DNA of 64,000 nt, taken from the NCBI GenBank assembly GCA_026545765.1, contig CM048839.1:4300835-4364834 (forward strand). The letters run 5' to 3'. The notes under the pieces are model-generated. The model made no database searches. It was not told the origin of the DNA and saw nothing but the letters and a program-made list of their open reading frames with translations. Each line of letters opens with the position of its first letter. Position 1 is the stretch's first letter. The position numbers and the translations under genes are program-made. This DNA comes from Plantago major (taxonomy: Eukaryota > Streptophyta > Magnoliopsida > Lamiales > Plantaginaceae). Positions 1 to 11,179 of this stretch are shown here, piece by piece.

Positions 1-140
1 CCTAATCATCAACAATTAACACAAATCCACATCTATTTTCAACTTTTTCCTTTCTCTCCAATATCATTAGTTACGAATTAAAGAATAATCCCCGTCCAAA
101 AAAAATACATTTTTTACCCACAAAATAAGAAGAGTATATA

Positions 141-170
141 CTCCCTCCGTCCATTTAGAAGTATATACAT
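141..170. mobile_element. Stowaway-type terminal repeat, isolated
   Basis: The sequence CTCCCTCCGTCC after a TA is the usual start of plant Stowaway (Tc1/mariner) MITEs. I see no matching inverted end within a few hundred bases, so this is probably a truncated copy. The rest of 1-835 is AT-rich and holds no gene I can support. Confidence 0.4.
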
Positions 171-837
171 TTGAAGTTAGTGGAAAATATAAAATTTACA
201 AAATTTAGTAATACTTTGGTTTAATTGAATTGTTAGTTGAAAATATAAAATTATTTAATATTTTCTTGAATGGTACTCATCAGTTCCGCATAACTTCGTA
301 CGGGTTTATTCATGAATTTTTTTTATCGATTTCAAATGCATTTTGGTGTTTGTGAATCTTTGTACTGGATTATAATATACTAACTAGATTATCTTGATTA
401 ATTATGTAACTGAAGCTTAGTCGTTCGCTAATTTGATAGGGTGATTTTAGCATGTGGAAGCATGCGGTTGAGTAAATGGACATGAGATTTACGTTATTCG
501 TCAATTGAATAAGTCCTTCACGAGAGATTGTACTATTACTGATGATATAGAGAAATATTACAAAACACTCGGATTGTATTTAAAAACTATACATTCATGA
601 TTTAACATGTTAGCTAGTTTGTTTGTTATTGTATTTAGCAATGAAAATTCATTTCTTGAACATAACAATACGCGTTTTCTTTCTGAAATTTCCAAAAGAT
701 ATATTAAGAATATGACTCACCTCAATATATAAAATCTGAAAAAATACCGTGTGGGAGAGAATATATTTAGCGTACGTCAAGACTTGCAAGTGCCACAATT
801 TTGAATTATACTAACTTCAAACAATTACTCCATCCGT

Positions 838-1079
838 TCCATAGATTTCTTTCCATTTTTCCATTTTGAGCGTTCCATTAAAAAAATTTCATTTACTTTT
901 ATGGAAACCCACTATCTCCATTATTAATATTTTAATCTCTATCTTTCATACTTTTTCAATTATCTTTCTTACTTTTTACTATACACTTACTACTTTATCT
1001 ATATAAACCCATTTTTTACTCAAATTTCTTAATATTTGTGCAAAAATAAAATGAAAAGAAATTGGTGGAATGGAGGGAG
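838..1079. mobile_element. Stowaway-like MITE
   Basis: A 242-bp element lies between TA dinucleotides at 836-837 and 1080-1081. The left end reads CTCCATCCGTTCCATAGATT and the right end is its approximate inverse (..GGTGGAATGGAGGGAG). It has no coding capacity. Short length, TIR sequence and TA target repeats are the Stowaway hallmarks. It sits about 265 bp upstream of the V-ATPase leader exon, so it may lie in that promoter. Confidence 0.85.
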
Positions 1080-1463
1080 TATTAGGGAAAGTACCGTAAA
1101 ATAACTGTATTTCTAGATAATAGAAAAATCAAGACATTATTAAAAAAATAAGGTCAGTGTGTGATATTCTTAGAGTACGAGAAATATGGATTTCTTTAGT
1201 TCGAGTATTAAGTAAATCTAAAGCATCGTCGTGCGAATTGGATTTTCAACCGAATTAGATAACCAGGTCGAATCAACATCGTCTTCACATATTTCTCTCT
1301 GCATCAGCATCGGCATCTCTCTCGATCCCAATTCAAATCAACCTGTAAGTTTCTCCTGAATTTTATCTACGCTTCAATTTTCCTCTATTTCAGATTCGTA
1401 TTGCTCAATTTCATATTCGTTTTGTTTTTGCAGGCTCAGTATTTGCTGTAATTTGTCGCATCA

Positions 1464-4202
1464 ATGGCGAACAAGCCTCAGATCCGTACCAACACCTCAG
1501 CTCTCATGGCGATGATTGCTGACGAGGTATCACCGAGTTCAATTTCTCTTCCTTTCTCAATGTGATTTTATCAATTTCGTTTCGCGCCATTGATGGTGTT
1601 TTTCTTCAGTAGCTGTTGTTGCCTTGCCTGGATAAGTGAAGTTGCATGATGATGATGATTTAGAGTATTATTCATCATGTAATTGTGTGTTATCGGTTTA
1701 TTTGGCTTTAAGGTTGATAGATATCCTTTCGAGTTTCATCGTGATGTTGCTGTGTTCAGCTAACTGTATTTAGGCTTGAGTTACAAAAAAGGTTGGTTAG
1801 AACTTGGAAAATTTGAGCTGTGCCAGTGATGTGAGCAGTGTGAATGTGTGATGAGGATCAGGATGTGAACTCCTTGTGTTGCATACGGTTATGATAAGAA
1901 AGTTTGATGCATCAATAAGCCACGTACATGCCTAGCTACGTACCACCTTCAATTTTACTTACTTTTCAATGTGATTTATCAATTTCGTTTTGTGCGTTGG
2001 TGATGTTTCTTCAGTAGCTGTTGTTGCCAGGATAAGTGAAGCTACATTATGATGATTTAGAGTTAATCCATCATATAACTGTGTGTTATCGATTTATTTT
2101 TCTTTAAGTTTTCTGCCAGAATATGTGATAATATATAGATAGATACTAGATAGATATCCTTTTGATTTTCATCATGATGTTGCTGAATTCAGCTAACTGT
2201 CTTTCGGCTGGAGTTAAAGAAGAAAAAAAAGTCGGCTAGAACTTGGAACATTTGAGCTGTGACGGTGATGTGAGCAGTGTGAATGTGTGATGAGGATGTG
2301 AACTCCTTGTGTTGCATAAGGTTATGATTAAAAGGTCAATGAAGCTACGCACATGCCTAGCAATGTTTTAATTTTTTCTTGTCGTGTGAAAAGATTAAAA
2401 CAGAGTATTGTGCAATCATACTGGTTCCACCTTCTGACATTGAGGACCTTTCTTTGTTCTGTTGTTAAGTTTGTGAAAAGATTAAAACAGAGTATTTTAA
2501 ATTCTGTCCTATGTTTTTAGTTTTTATGCAGTCATGGATCTTTAATTATGTGTCATGGTAAAGTTTGCTGATGATGCATTTGTTAATGTAGGATACTATC
2601 ACGGGGTTTCTGCTGGCTGGAGTTGGTAATGTTGATTTGAGGAGGAAAACAAATTACCTCATTGTGGACTCAAGTATGCTTCGTCCGTCTGCTCCTAAAT
2701 TAGCATTCTTATCACAATGATAGTTATTGACTTATTGCAGTGGTTTGCCTGTTTAATGTTCATATCATCATTGTCATTTTTAAATACAAATTGTTATGAA
2801 CATTCCAGTGAATATGCAAATCAAGGTACTTATAATAAAAACTTTAAGTGGTAATGGTAACGGGCCAGCTTGCTTCCGTGGCCTGAGAATTATTTCTTGA
2901 GGTTTCTTTTGTTGGTATCTACTTTTGCCTGGATTCATTCCACAAACTGATGATTATTTCACTTGGGTTTATATTTCCAACTCTAGTTCTCATCATGTTA
3001 GATTGGTGCTTGTGCCTGGTGACTTTTGAACTTCAAGGCACCTGAGAATTGCATGTTCTGTTTTTGGCTTAAGCGTGTATCGCAGTATCGGTGTATGTTG
3101 TTAGAGTCCACTTTGGATGCCTGTCCATCAAATGTCCTAGTAATTTGAGAGCAGATGCATATTATAATCTATATAACTGGGTAACTGAAGATGTGATGAT
3201 AATATACATGCAAGTCTATTGGTAACTGTCATCACTCATATTTTATAATATGTATATAATTCATGCCTATTGCACAGTAGTACATAGATGATCCGGACGC
3301 AGATATGCCCCATAATTAGGAACGGAAAGGATTTACTATGAATGGCCACTTTGAGACAGATCAATCTTTAGAACACAATAGCTTTCTCTTCTCTTCATTA
3401 TTGGAGACTAAATCATTCAGTGTTTCTATACGCCATACAATAACGCCATTATTTACTAAACCGTTGCTACTTATATTTTCTTTGTAATTCAGAATCAACA
3501 TGATAAATGATTTTCCATCAAGTCACTCATTGAGTTCATTGATCTGCTTTTGTTGGCTAATTAAGTATCTCTTCTTTGGTTTAGAAACAACGGTGAAACA
3601 GATTGAGGATGCATTCAAAGAATTCACGTCAAGAGAAGACATTGCAATAGTGTTGATCAGCCAATATGTAAGTCCTAGCTCTTTCTCTAATTGCTCATAT
3701 ATTTATATTGTACCCTGGAAATATACTTCACATGGTTTAGACCTTAGATGGGAATTTGACGTGTTACTCAGCAGTCTGAAGCTAATTAGTTAGTGAAGCG
3801 AGAACTGTTTCTGCCATCGCATCTGTAAAAATTTGTGCTGTTGTATATTTTTTTAATACTGTGCAACAATGTGGACAAAGTTTCCTTGTGTTATGGCAAA
3901 TATAACCAAGTCTTTAGAATCCAAGTCTGAGACTGTTTCAGGTTTCCCCTTCTCTCTTTTAGAATTACAAATACAATTCAAGTGGCTAAATCCACTATTT
4001 TCTGATATTGACAATTGATCTTATCTTGATAATTCAGGTTGCAAACATGATTAGGTTTTTAGTTGACAGCTACAACAAACCAATTCCAGCAATCTTGGAG
4101 ATCCCTTCGAAGGACCACCCATATGATCCTGCTCATGACTCTGTTCTGTCTAGAGTCAAGTATCTTTTCTCTTCAGAGTCAGTTGCATCTGGAAGGCGTT
4201 AA
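1464..4202 (+). CDS. VHA-F: V-type proton ATPase subunit F
   Basis: This encodes the small F subunit of the V1 sector, part of the central rotor stalk of the vacuolar and endomembrane proton pump. Four coding exons (1464-1526, 2592-2673, 3585-3667, 4038-4202) join in frame to 130 residues, the usual size for plant VHA-F. All junctions are GT..AG. The protein starts [20 protein letters not shown], continues through [11 protein letters not shown] and [20 protein letters not shown], and ends [21 protein letters not shown]-like after [11 protein letters not shown] leader intron (1345-1433, GTAAGT..CAG) splits the 5' UTR just before the ATG, which is the first in the spliced leader. Intron 1 carries a tandem duplication of about 0.4 kb, and an 89-bp duplication lies downstream of the stop. 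The next gene is convergent, with its stop codon about 660 bp away. Confidence 0.95.
1557..2361. repeat. Diverged tandem duplication in VHA-F intron 1
   Basis: Two copies, about 1557-1936 and 1966-2361, start TCAATGTGATTT and end ACATGCCTAGC. Between those ends they share the same order of blocks (CAGTAGCTGTTGTTGCC, GATAAGTGAAG, GAGCAGTGTGAATGTGTGATG, ACTCCTTGTGTTGCATA). Small indels separate the copies, so the event is not recent. Just beyond, a block TGTGAAAAGATTAAAACAGA also occurs twice (near 2386 and 2472). Confidence 0.85.
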
Positions 4203-4333
4203 CTTATTATTGACTACTCGACAGTTATATGGCTGCCTCTGTAGCCGTGTGCATATTAAGATGCCTTCTCCATTGTGTGTATTTTCAAAGTTGACTAAGA
4301 ATTAATTGATTTGTGGAATCTTTTTCGAGAAAA

Positions 4334-4511
4334 ATCATCTTTTGGCTGCACAAGCGTACGCAATGAAATGTATCTTCAATAAGTGTCATCACTTGTACTG
4401 TTGACATCTGGCTCGTAGAAATATCATCTTTTGGTTGTATAAGCGTACGAAAGGAAATATATCTTCAATGAGTTTTATCACTTGTAATGTTGACATCTGG
4501 CTCATAGAGAA
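4334..4511. repeat. 89-bp tandem duplication downstream of VHA-F
   Basis: Units 4334-4422 and 4423-4511 both begin ATCATCTTTTGG and share AAGCGTACG and GTTGACATCTGGCTC. They lie 130-310 bp beyond the stop codon, so they may be in the 3' UTR or the polyadenylation region. About a dozen substitutions separate them. Confidence 0.85.
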
Positions 4512-4862
4512 CTTGGCATAAAGGGTAGAGTTTTGTCTCAAATTCTAGTGTTTGTGTGCATGAACTAAAGACCCATGTGATGTTACATTTGGTTATTTAG
4601 TCTTGAATAATTGAATTATATTTCATCTCATACACTAATAGTACAAAATTACAAATCACACAGACTTTTAAGTAAAACGACTAGTATGAAGTTAACTCAA
4701 AACAGGTTGTAGGAGTCGCAAGATCTCTACCAAACAGCAGTATACACCTGAAACAAGTTCATGACCTGTGGTTCCATCATTTTGATGGAAAAAATGAAGA
4801 AAAGAGCCAGACCGATTTCACTACATCCTAGAGGTGAAATTCTAAGTATGGGGGCAAAATTC

Positions 4863-7800
4863 TCATGACAGTGCAGATTTTAAGCTTCTGGTGAAGTTTT
4901 CCAGCTCCTTCAATCCTTCTTCAGGTGATTTTGCATCACCTAATATCTTCACCATGGCACTGCCAACAATGACACCATCTGCTCCCCATCCAGCAACCTG
5001 ACAAAGTCAATATCTCAAAACATCACTCGTTGCAAAGTAAAATTGCACGTTAAGTACCTGCATCAACAATTCGTGCCAACAAATTTTGTATTACAATGCG
5101 TACCTGTTTGACATGCTCCGGTTGTGATATGCCAAAACCAACTGCTACCGGCTTGCTTGTTGCCTGTCACGAAACTTGTCAATATAACTCAAAAAGCTCT
5201 TATATATTGAATATCACTGGAAGATCCGAAACTTGTCAATTTAACTCAAAAAACTCTTATATATTGAATATCACTGGAAGATCCATGAATAGCTCAAAAG
5301 ATAAAGATCGTAAGGGTAATCAATCTCTCAAAAAGAAAAGATAGTATTGAACAGAATGATCTTTAGTAACAGACAGACGCATAATAAGAGAGAATTTGTT
5401 CGAGTCAGGTGAAGCTTGTGTACCTCCTTTATATCCTTGAGAAGAGATTCAACCTTGCCACTAACAGATGCTCTCGCTCCTGTCACTCCTATCGAACTCA
5501 CCTATTAAAAGTTTTAAAAAATAGTAAGGAAAAGAAAAACAAAAGTAAAGAAGGAAGAAGAAAATTGACAACAAACATTTTAAATTAATTAATGGGGAAA
5601 AGATTCACATTTTACGGACTAGAGGCCTAAGCTTTTCTAGGATATTATTTTCACTTTCTTCAATTAAGCTCCGGTCACATCCCTCATTTTAACACAGACC
5701 AAGGATAACAGACAAAGAGAAGCAGGGGCACATAGCATGCAGTCCTAGATTACCTAATAGGAACAGAGATCTTTACTTCCAAAGTTTAATCTTTTTTAGA
5801 GAGGAAGGCAGAAGCTTACGAGGTAGACAAACCCTTCTGAAACTTCAACAATAGCTTTCATCCGTTCAGTTGGAGTAGTAGGTGTTGTGAGCAGCACCTG
5901 AAATTGTAGGCAAGGATAAATTCAGTGATGTAGAGCCCAACTATCTTACAAATTTCTGATTAAAGGCTTTCACTCCATTGCTATAAATTGTACTATCACT
6001 ACTACAATCGCACCTTTTTCTACCTAAAGCAGACTATATTTATATGGGCCAGGTGCATTAGCCCGTGTAGCTGAAATTGATTAACATCAATTAAAAAGTA
6101 ATAATAACTCCTTAATATGCACTTGTCAAGTGATGTGGATGTTTTCTAATAATAATCCTTTCCGGTCTACTAGTAAACACACTCCAGATCTGCATAATAA
6201 ATTTCCAATATTCACCATCAGAGATCATTTACATTGATTGTCTCAAACTCCTGGCAAACAAATACTCTCAATAATCTAGGATTGACATAAAGTACATCAA
6301 ATTACTGGAAGCCAAATATTATCCGTCAATCCAGATTTCCTGTAGAATTCTGTAATAATAGAGCATACACCCAGCTAAAGTTCAATGATCCACTCTAAAA
6401 ACATATTCTGGCATATAGTATCCAGACTCTTTAACATAAAATTTTAGCTAGAAGCTAAAGTGGAATGGGAAAGCAAACCAATTCTATATTCTTCTTAGTA
6501 GCTTCATTTCTCAACATCTCAGTTTCCTCTAGAGGGACATCCGGAACAACAAGTCCTGCAAACAATATTAACATCGTAACAAATTTAGAATATGAAAGGC
6601 AACGCATACAAGCATACAGCCAAGGTGTAAAGATGATCATTTTCAGCATAGAAGAAGTATATAGTGATATAAGACTCCTTGGCATTTTTGTGAGTCCCAA
6701 ACCCCTATAAAAAATCCGTTTTATCATGCTTATCCAACTGGTTTGTCTCAACCTCAAGATTTCAAGAATATGACACTTACATTGTTGATTAAAAACTTAA
6801 AATGGAAAGATAGGAACCCTTGGATTTTTTTTAGTCCCAAATCCAAGTGATAGATTCATACTTATCCGAATGGTTTAGGAACATATTCTCAATCTCAAGT
6901 ACATAAAATAAGTACAATTACCATGTACTCCTGTATCCTTCAAAGTGGTCATGAATTTCTCAGTCCCACGCTTGAGTATTGGGTTATAATATGTGAATAA
7001 TGCCACTGGACATGATAGCTGAGGCAGCACCTGAAAACAAATCATTACAGAATGATTTCCAGCTTACGATTTGTCTCAAATGTTAGGAGTGTTAACTGGC
7101 AGGAAAATAAACTAGTAATTGCGAATTAAAATAGGCAATTTTTAATTATTTTTTTTGAAGAATCAAGATTCTCGCGGGCAAGATGACTACTATATCATTG
7201 TACTAACTGAAACATTCATTTAGCAGTTTCCTATGTTCTATTACCACGTGTAGTTTTTTTTTTTTTCATGGCTGACCAAAATTAATGTGACTTACTTCCT
7301 TCAACATCTCGATGATTTTGTCAAAGTTAGTTCCTCTGGCCAGTGAACGTGTTGCAGCAGCCTGCGAAAGAATTAGCATGTCAGAGACAATAAACTTGAT
7401 AATCTAATATTGTATATAACCATCCCCATTTCCTCTAATATTGTGTGTCACTGTCACCGCCTCAATTCCAAACCTGTATAACAGGACCGTCGGCCAAAGG
7501 ATCTGAATAAGGCACGCCTAATTCAATGATGTCTGAGCCGCACGAGTCTAGAATCTTCAAAGCTTTTGCAGTGGTTGAAAGATCAGGATCACCAGCCGTA
7601 ATGTAGGGAATTAAAGCTACCTTTAAATTAAAGTTAAGTATCAGTTCTAAATATATAAGATCTAGATCATGTCACAAAATTAGTCATGACATACAAGCTT
7701 CGTTTAGGCATTATAAGACCACGAGCTCACTATTGAGACTTGTTGAATGTCTCTGTATATGTAAACTTATATAAAGATTGCAGCAAGTGCATAATGTTAA

Positions 7801-9454
7801 ACTACACGGTTGGCTAAGTTCACATGTGGAAATGGTAATATTAATGAGCTCATTCTTTGTGAATTACTGAATGTCTCTGTATGTTGTCTACAGACTTGAT
7901 AAAAAATTGTAGCACAGGCATAATGCTAAACCACACTATCACTCAAGTTTGAATGGTATTACCAGTTAGGGATATATCTCACCTACTTCTAACAATGTTT
8001 GTGACACAAACATAGATAATATGCAGAACGATTTGGCTCTTCAATAAAAAACGTCTTTCCTCCCTTTTTCTTGAAAGATAAACAAGATGCACGTATCAGA
8101 GGTTCTCATGAAATAAATCCAGATTCATCTGTACGAATGAAGACAATCCTTTGTTGTTTTCCAATTCCCAAGTGATGGACTCAACGTTGACAGACTTATT
8201 AAACAAATTAGTGACAGTGTACGGACAGACGCATGATGATCATTCAGAAAATGTTTCCATCGAAACACATGATGCCTGGTGTACCTTTGACATAATACAG
8301 AAGATGAAAGCAAGCCATATTCCTAATCTATAAAAACTCTCTTATCCAATCCATGATTATCGAAACATCCAAGCTGCCCAAAATATTTACTAGACCCACC
8401 TTAACAAACATTAATCCATGCTCAAAATGAACTCGATCATCCAATTCATGTATCAATCATGATGCTGAAAACTTTGTTATGCCCGAGCAGGCTAATCCAC
8501 CCAAGAAGATAACCATCCGCATTAAGAAGCTCCAATCGGCCACTACCGATGCGCCTGCAAGTGCTAATTCGTCCAACGCAGTGTCGCCAAATGCTGAGAA
8601 GTCGCATTTACACTCGACAACACTAATTCCTAAATTTGGTGAAAGCCAAAGCGACATCGTTCCAGCCAACATATCTCAGCCATCCGATCAAGAGAATCCA
8701 ACGACTCCTGAGTGATCCACCAAGTCTAATCGTCACCGTTTATGTATCTTGTTGATCCAACGGTTACTGCTCTTAGTTTTAATAATATCTGTACGAGAAT
8801 CAGATTCATTGAATCGATATCACTTCTTGATTGTTCTCTGTAAACGTACACTTTTGGTACGGATGATTTCTAGCCGTTGCAGGTTTTTTTTTCCTCCAGT
8901 CTTTAAATACTTGTACGCAGTTTCATTCGGGGAATGAATGAAATTGTACCTAGTTTTAGCAATTCCTCTCTTTCTCGTCTAATTCTCCCTCAAATTCGTC
9001 TATTTTCCCCTTAATTCTTCTTAGTTCTCTGTTACGATTGGTCGAGGGCGTAACAAAATTACTTGGCAGAGGCAATCAAAATTTCCAATCAATCAAAGAT
9101 TAAATCTTTCCACTAAAACTCAATTAAACAATCCAACAAAGAGACAAACTCACCACCAATAGATACGCACACAAAATTCCACAATAATCCATTTCAGTAA
9201 ATCGAATCAGAAAGCAAAAAATTGAATCTTGATGGATTAATTGAAAAGGAACGGGTACGAATTCTTACTTTCCCTTGCTGTTTCAAGTTGGAGAAAGTCT
9301 CGGAGAGTCCAACGGTTGGAGAAGCGGTAAGAGCAGCCATAACAGGCCTGCATTTGGGAGCTTGTTTGGTCGTCATGAAGGTCGCAGATGAACGTCGTTT
9401 GGTGGTTCCACTGGTGTTTAGGTTTATGAAAGAAACAGATTTCAAAGCAGCCAT
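4863..9454 (-). CDS. TSA1: Tryptophan synthase alpha chain, plastid type
   Basis: The product cleaves indole-3-glycerol phosphate to indole and glyceraldehyde 3-phosphate, the penultimate step of tryptophan synthesis, normally with the beta subunit in the plastid. Nine exons (9269-9454, 7474-7620, 7296-7361, 6922-7030, 6479-6555, 5820-5897, 5424-5501, 5104-5163, 4863-4997) join in frame to 311 residues, the normal plant length. Residues 1 to about 45 are rich in Ser, Thr and Arg and look like a transit peptide. The TIM-barrel starts near [13 protein letters not shown]. The two catalytic acids are present as E95 in [11 protein letters not shown] and D106 in LADGP, 11 apart as in E. coli TrpA (E49/D60). 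Phosphate-site segments [14 protein letters not shown] and [10 protein letters not shown] are intact. Intron 1 (about 1.65 kb) holds possible LTR debris. The gene could equally be the cytosolic INS-type paralogue, but the N-terminal extension argues for a plastid form. Confidence 0.95.
5171..5284. repeat. 57-bp near-perfect tandem duplication beside a TSA splice acceptor
   Basis: Units 5171-5227 and 5228-5284 both start GAAACTTGTCAAT and end CACTGGAAGATCC, with only two or three differences. They lie inside intron 7 of the tryptophan synthase gene, starting about 8 bases from the exon 8 acceptor (exon 8 begins at 5163 on the minus strand), so the branch-point region is duplicated. High identity implies a recent event. 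Confidence 0.9.
7729..7945. repeat. Degenerate tandem duplication in TSA intron 1
   Basis: Two copies with a period near 120 bp share GAGCTCA, TGAATGTCTCTGTAT and GCATAATGYTAAACYACAC in the same order (from about 7729 and 7848). Divergence is substantial. Nothing suggests a function. Confidence 0.6.
8713..9053 (+). mobile_element. Possible LTR remnant in TSA intron 1
   Basis: This AT-rich stretch runs from TGATCC to GTAACA. It contains a TTTAAATA box, then a TCATTCGGGGAATGAATGAA segment and a pyrimidine-rich tail, an order common in plant Copia LTRs. A weak primer-site-like TTGGCAGAGGC follows at about 9064. An open frame upstream (8479-8715) resembles nothing I know. No second LTR is visible. 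It may be a fossil solo or truncated LTR, or simply intron sequence. Confidence 0.25.
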
Positions 9455-9609
9455 TTTTTCAAGAATTTGCTATCCGACTGAGTGAGTGAGGTAGGAGATG
9501 GATTTGGGTACTGGTTCGCTTACAAAAGATTCATATCTGGGTTTGGCGATGATAATCTATTAATGCAGGGACTATTGTGAAATTTTGGATTTTAGAGTCA
9601 ACATAATAA

Positions 9610-9756
9610 GGCCATGTTCACTTCGTTTTAACACAACTGAAATGAACTGAACTGAACTGAATCTGTTTGTATTATAAAAAACAACTAGCAAATTTGAACC
9701 GAATGAATGTGAACTGAACTGAAATTAATAAGTTTTCAGATGAACATAATCGAGCC
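9610..9756. mobile_element. Tourist-like (PIF/Harbinger) MITE, copy 1
   Basis: A 147-bp element between TAA repeats (9607-9609 and 9757-9759). The ends are GGCCATGTTC.. and ..GAACATAATCGAGCC, and the interior has ACTGA-type short repeats on both sides of an AT-rich centre. It shares end sequence, TAA target and interior with the copies at 13962 and 19755. It lies about 150 bp upstream of the TSA start codon. Confidence 0.75.
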
Positions 9757-10624
9757 TAAGTAAAATTGAAAAGTTAAATGTTATTTAAATGAAAATTTAT
9801 TAAGTAAAATTGAAAGGTTGAATATTATTTAAATGAATAATAATATAAATGAGGAATAAAAAATGGTAGTGAATTGATAAAGTGTGTGTATATATATAAT
9901 CACTATTAATTTATTAAATTATCAATATACATTTATTTGATTTGTCATACTGTACTGTTACTTAAAAGCAATGGAAGTCAACCCGGGTCAAGTTACCAGC
10001 CTAGGTCCGCCATTTGGAATATCGCAAAGAAGCTCGGTCGAATAATTAAACTCGGTTTATGGTAATTAAGTTCGACCTCGGATGTCTACTTATATCGGGA
10101 TTATATATTTTTTATTATTAATAAATGTGAAAATCTCTTCACATAAAGAAATCTCATATTGACGTCAATTTTACATCACTTCATGCATAGTGTGAATAAA
10201 TATTGTTCTCTGTGAGTCTGTTACCAATCCACATCAGTGGATAAATCATTTTCAAGACCCCCTTGACGAAAACTCAATTGAATGATGAATCGTGTTGAAA
10301 TTCTTTGATTATTCATAAGATTTTGAAATTCTTAAATGTAATGATTATTGTACCAATTTATTTGACTAGTAAATTGTCCACTAGTTTGACTTCTGTAACT
10401 CACGAAAACGATGTACCTTAACCCATCCCACATTGTCCATGTTTATCTATCTATATTAAAAAATAAAACACATTCCTCCATTCTAAAGTCTAACACATCA
10501 TTTAATCATGTGAAATTGTTAAACAATCTTATTGGCTATAAAATGTCTAGGTGGCAGTACCAATTATCATTAACCAAAATTCGAAATTTAAAATTACTGC
10601 AGCCTTATTAGTAATTGATTTACA

Positions 10625-11159
10625 TAATTTTTTATTTTTATTTTTTTGGGAGAAATTAAAGTTCATTAAGACAAACATGGAGAAGTACAAAGTGTCAGAG
10701 GGAATAAATCCTTGAACAACTCACAATCTCAAGCTAAATAGATCACAGTAATCTATTTAGGATGACTAAACTAATCTAAGCTAGACAACTCCAGGATACA
10801 ACTGTGATTGCTAGCAAAGAAAGACTCCTAATCAACAAAAATAATACAAACTCATGCTATGATTCCAGTTCAGAACTGTGATCAAAATCAAGGAGTAGTC
10901 TGCACCAAGGAGAGCACCCCCCAGCTAAGGTGAATCTCAATCCAAATTGGGCATAACAGATTAACCAAGTCTGAGTACAGTTATCCACTTGAAGGCTTGA
11001 AATGAACTTGAGGAAGGAAGAGAAGGAGAGCAACAGGTACAGAGAGCAACCTGAACCACATACTTCAGCCTGGCACCCATCAAGACTACAAAAAACCTGC
11101 AAGTCTCAAACAACAAGAACATAACCAGACCAGACAAACACACCTAGTTTTACATAATT
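10625..11159 (-). mobile_element. 5'-truncated non-LTR retrotransposon (LINE-like)
   Basis: Read on the minus strand, the insert ends in an A-rich tail (complement of 10625-10648) preceded by a typical LINE 3' UTR phrase, AATGAACTTTAATTTCTCCC. Direct repeats flank it: TTATTAGTAATTGATTTACA at 10605-10624 and the same 20-mer with one change at 11160-11179. A 3' A tail with a long target duplication is the signature of target-primed reverse transcription. About 535 bp remain. I cannot identify reverse transcriptase motifs, so only the 3' part is left and the family is open. Confidence 0.6.
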
Positions 11160-11179
11160 TTATTAGTAATTAATTTACA

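Noticed and set aside
8151-8333. 60-codon plus-strand frame in TSA intron 1
   Set aside because: Short, unrecognised, and antisense within an intron.
8479-8715. 78-codon Ser/Pro/Asn-rich frame in TSA intron 1
   Set aside because: It is intronic, opposite to the host gene, and resembles no family. It may be transposon debris, but that cannot be shown.
10857-11102. 81-codon minus-strand frame inside the LINE-like insert
   Set aside because: Lies in what appears to be the 3' UTR; no reverse transcriptase, RNase H or zinc-knuckle motif.
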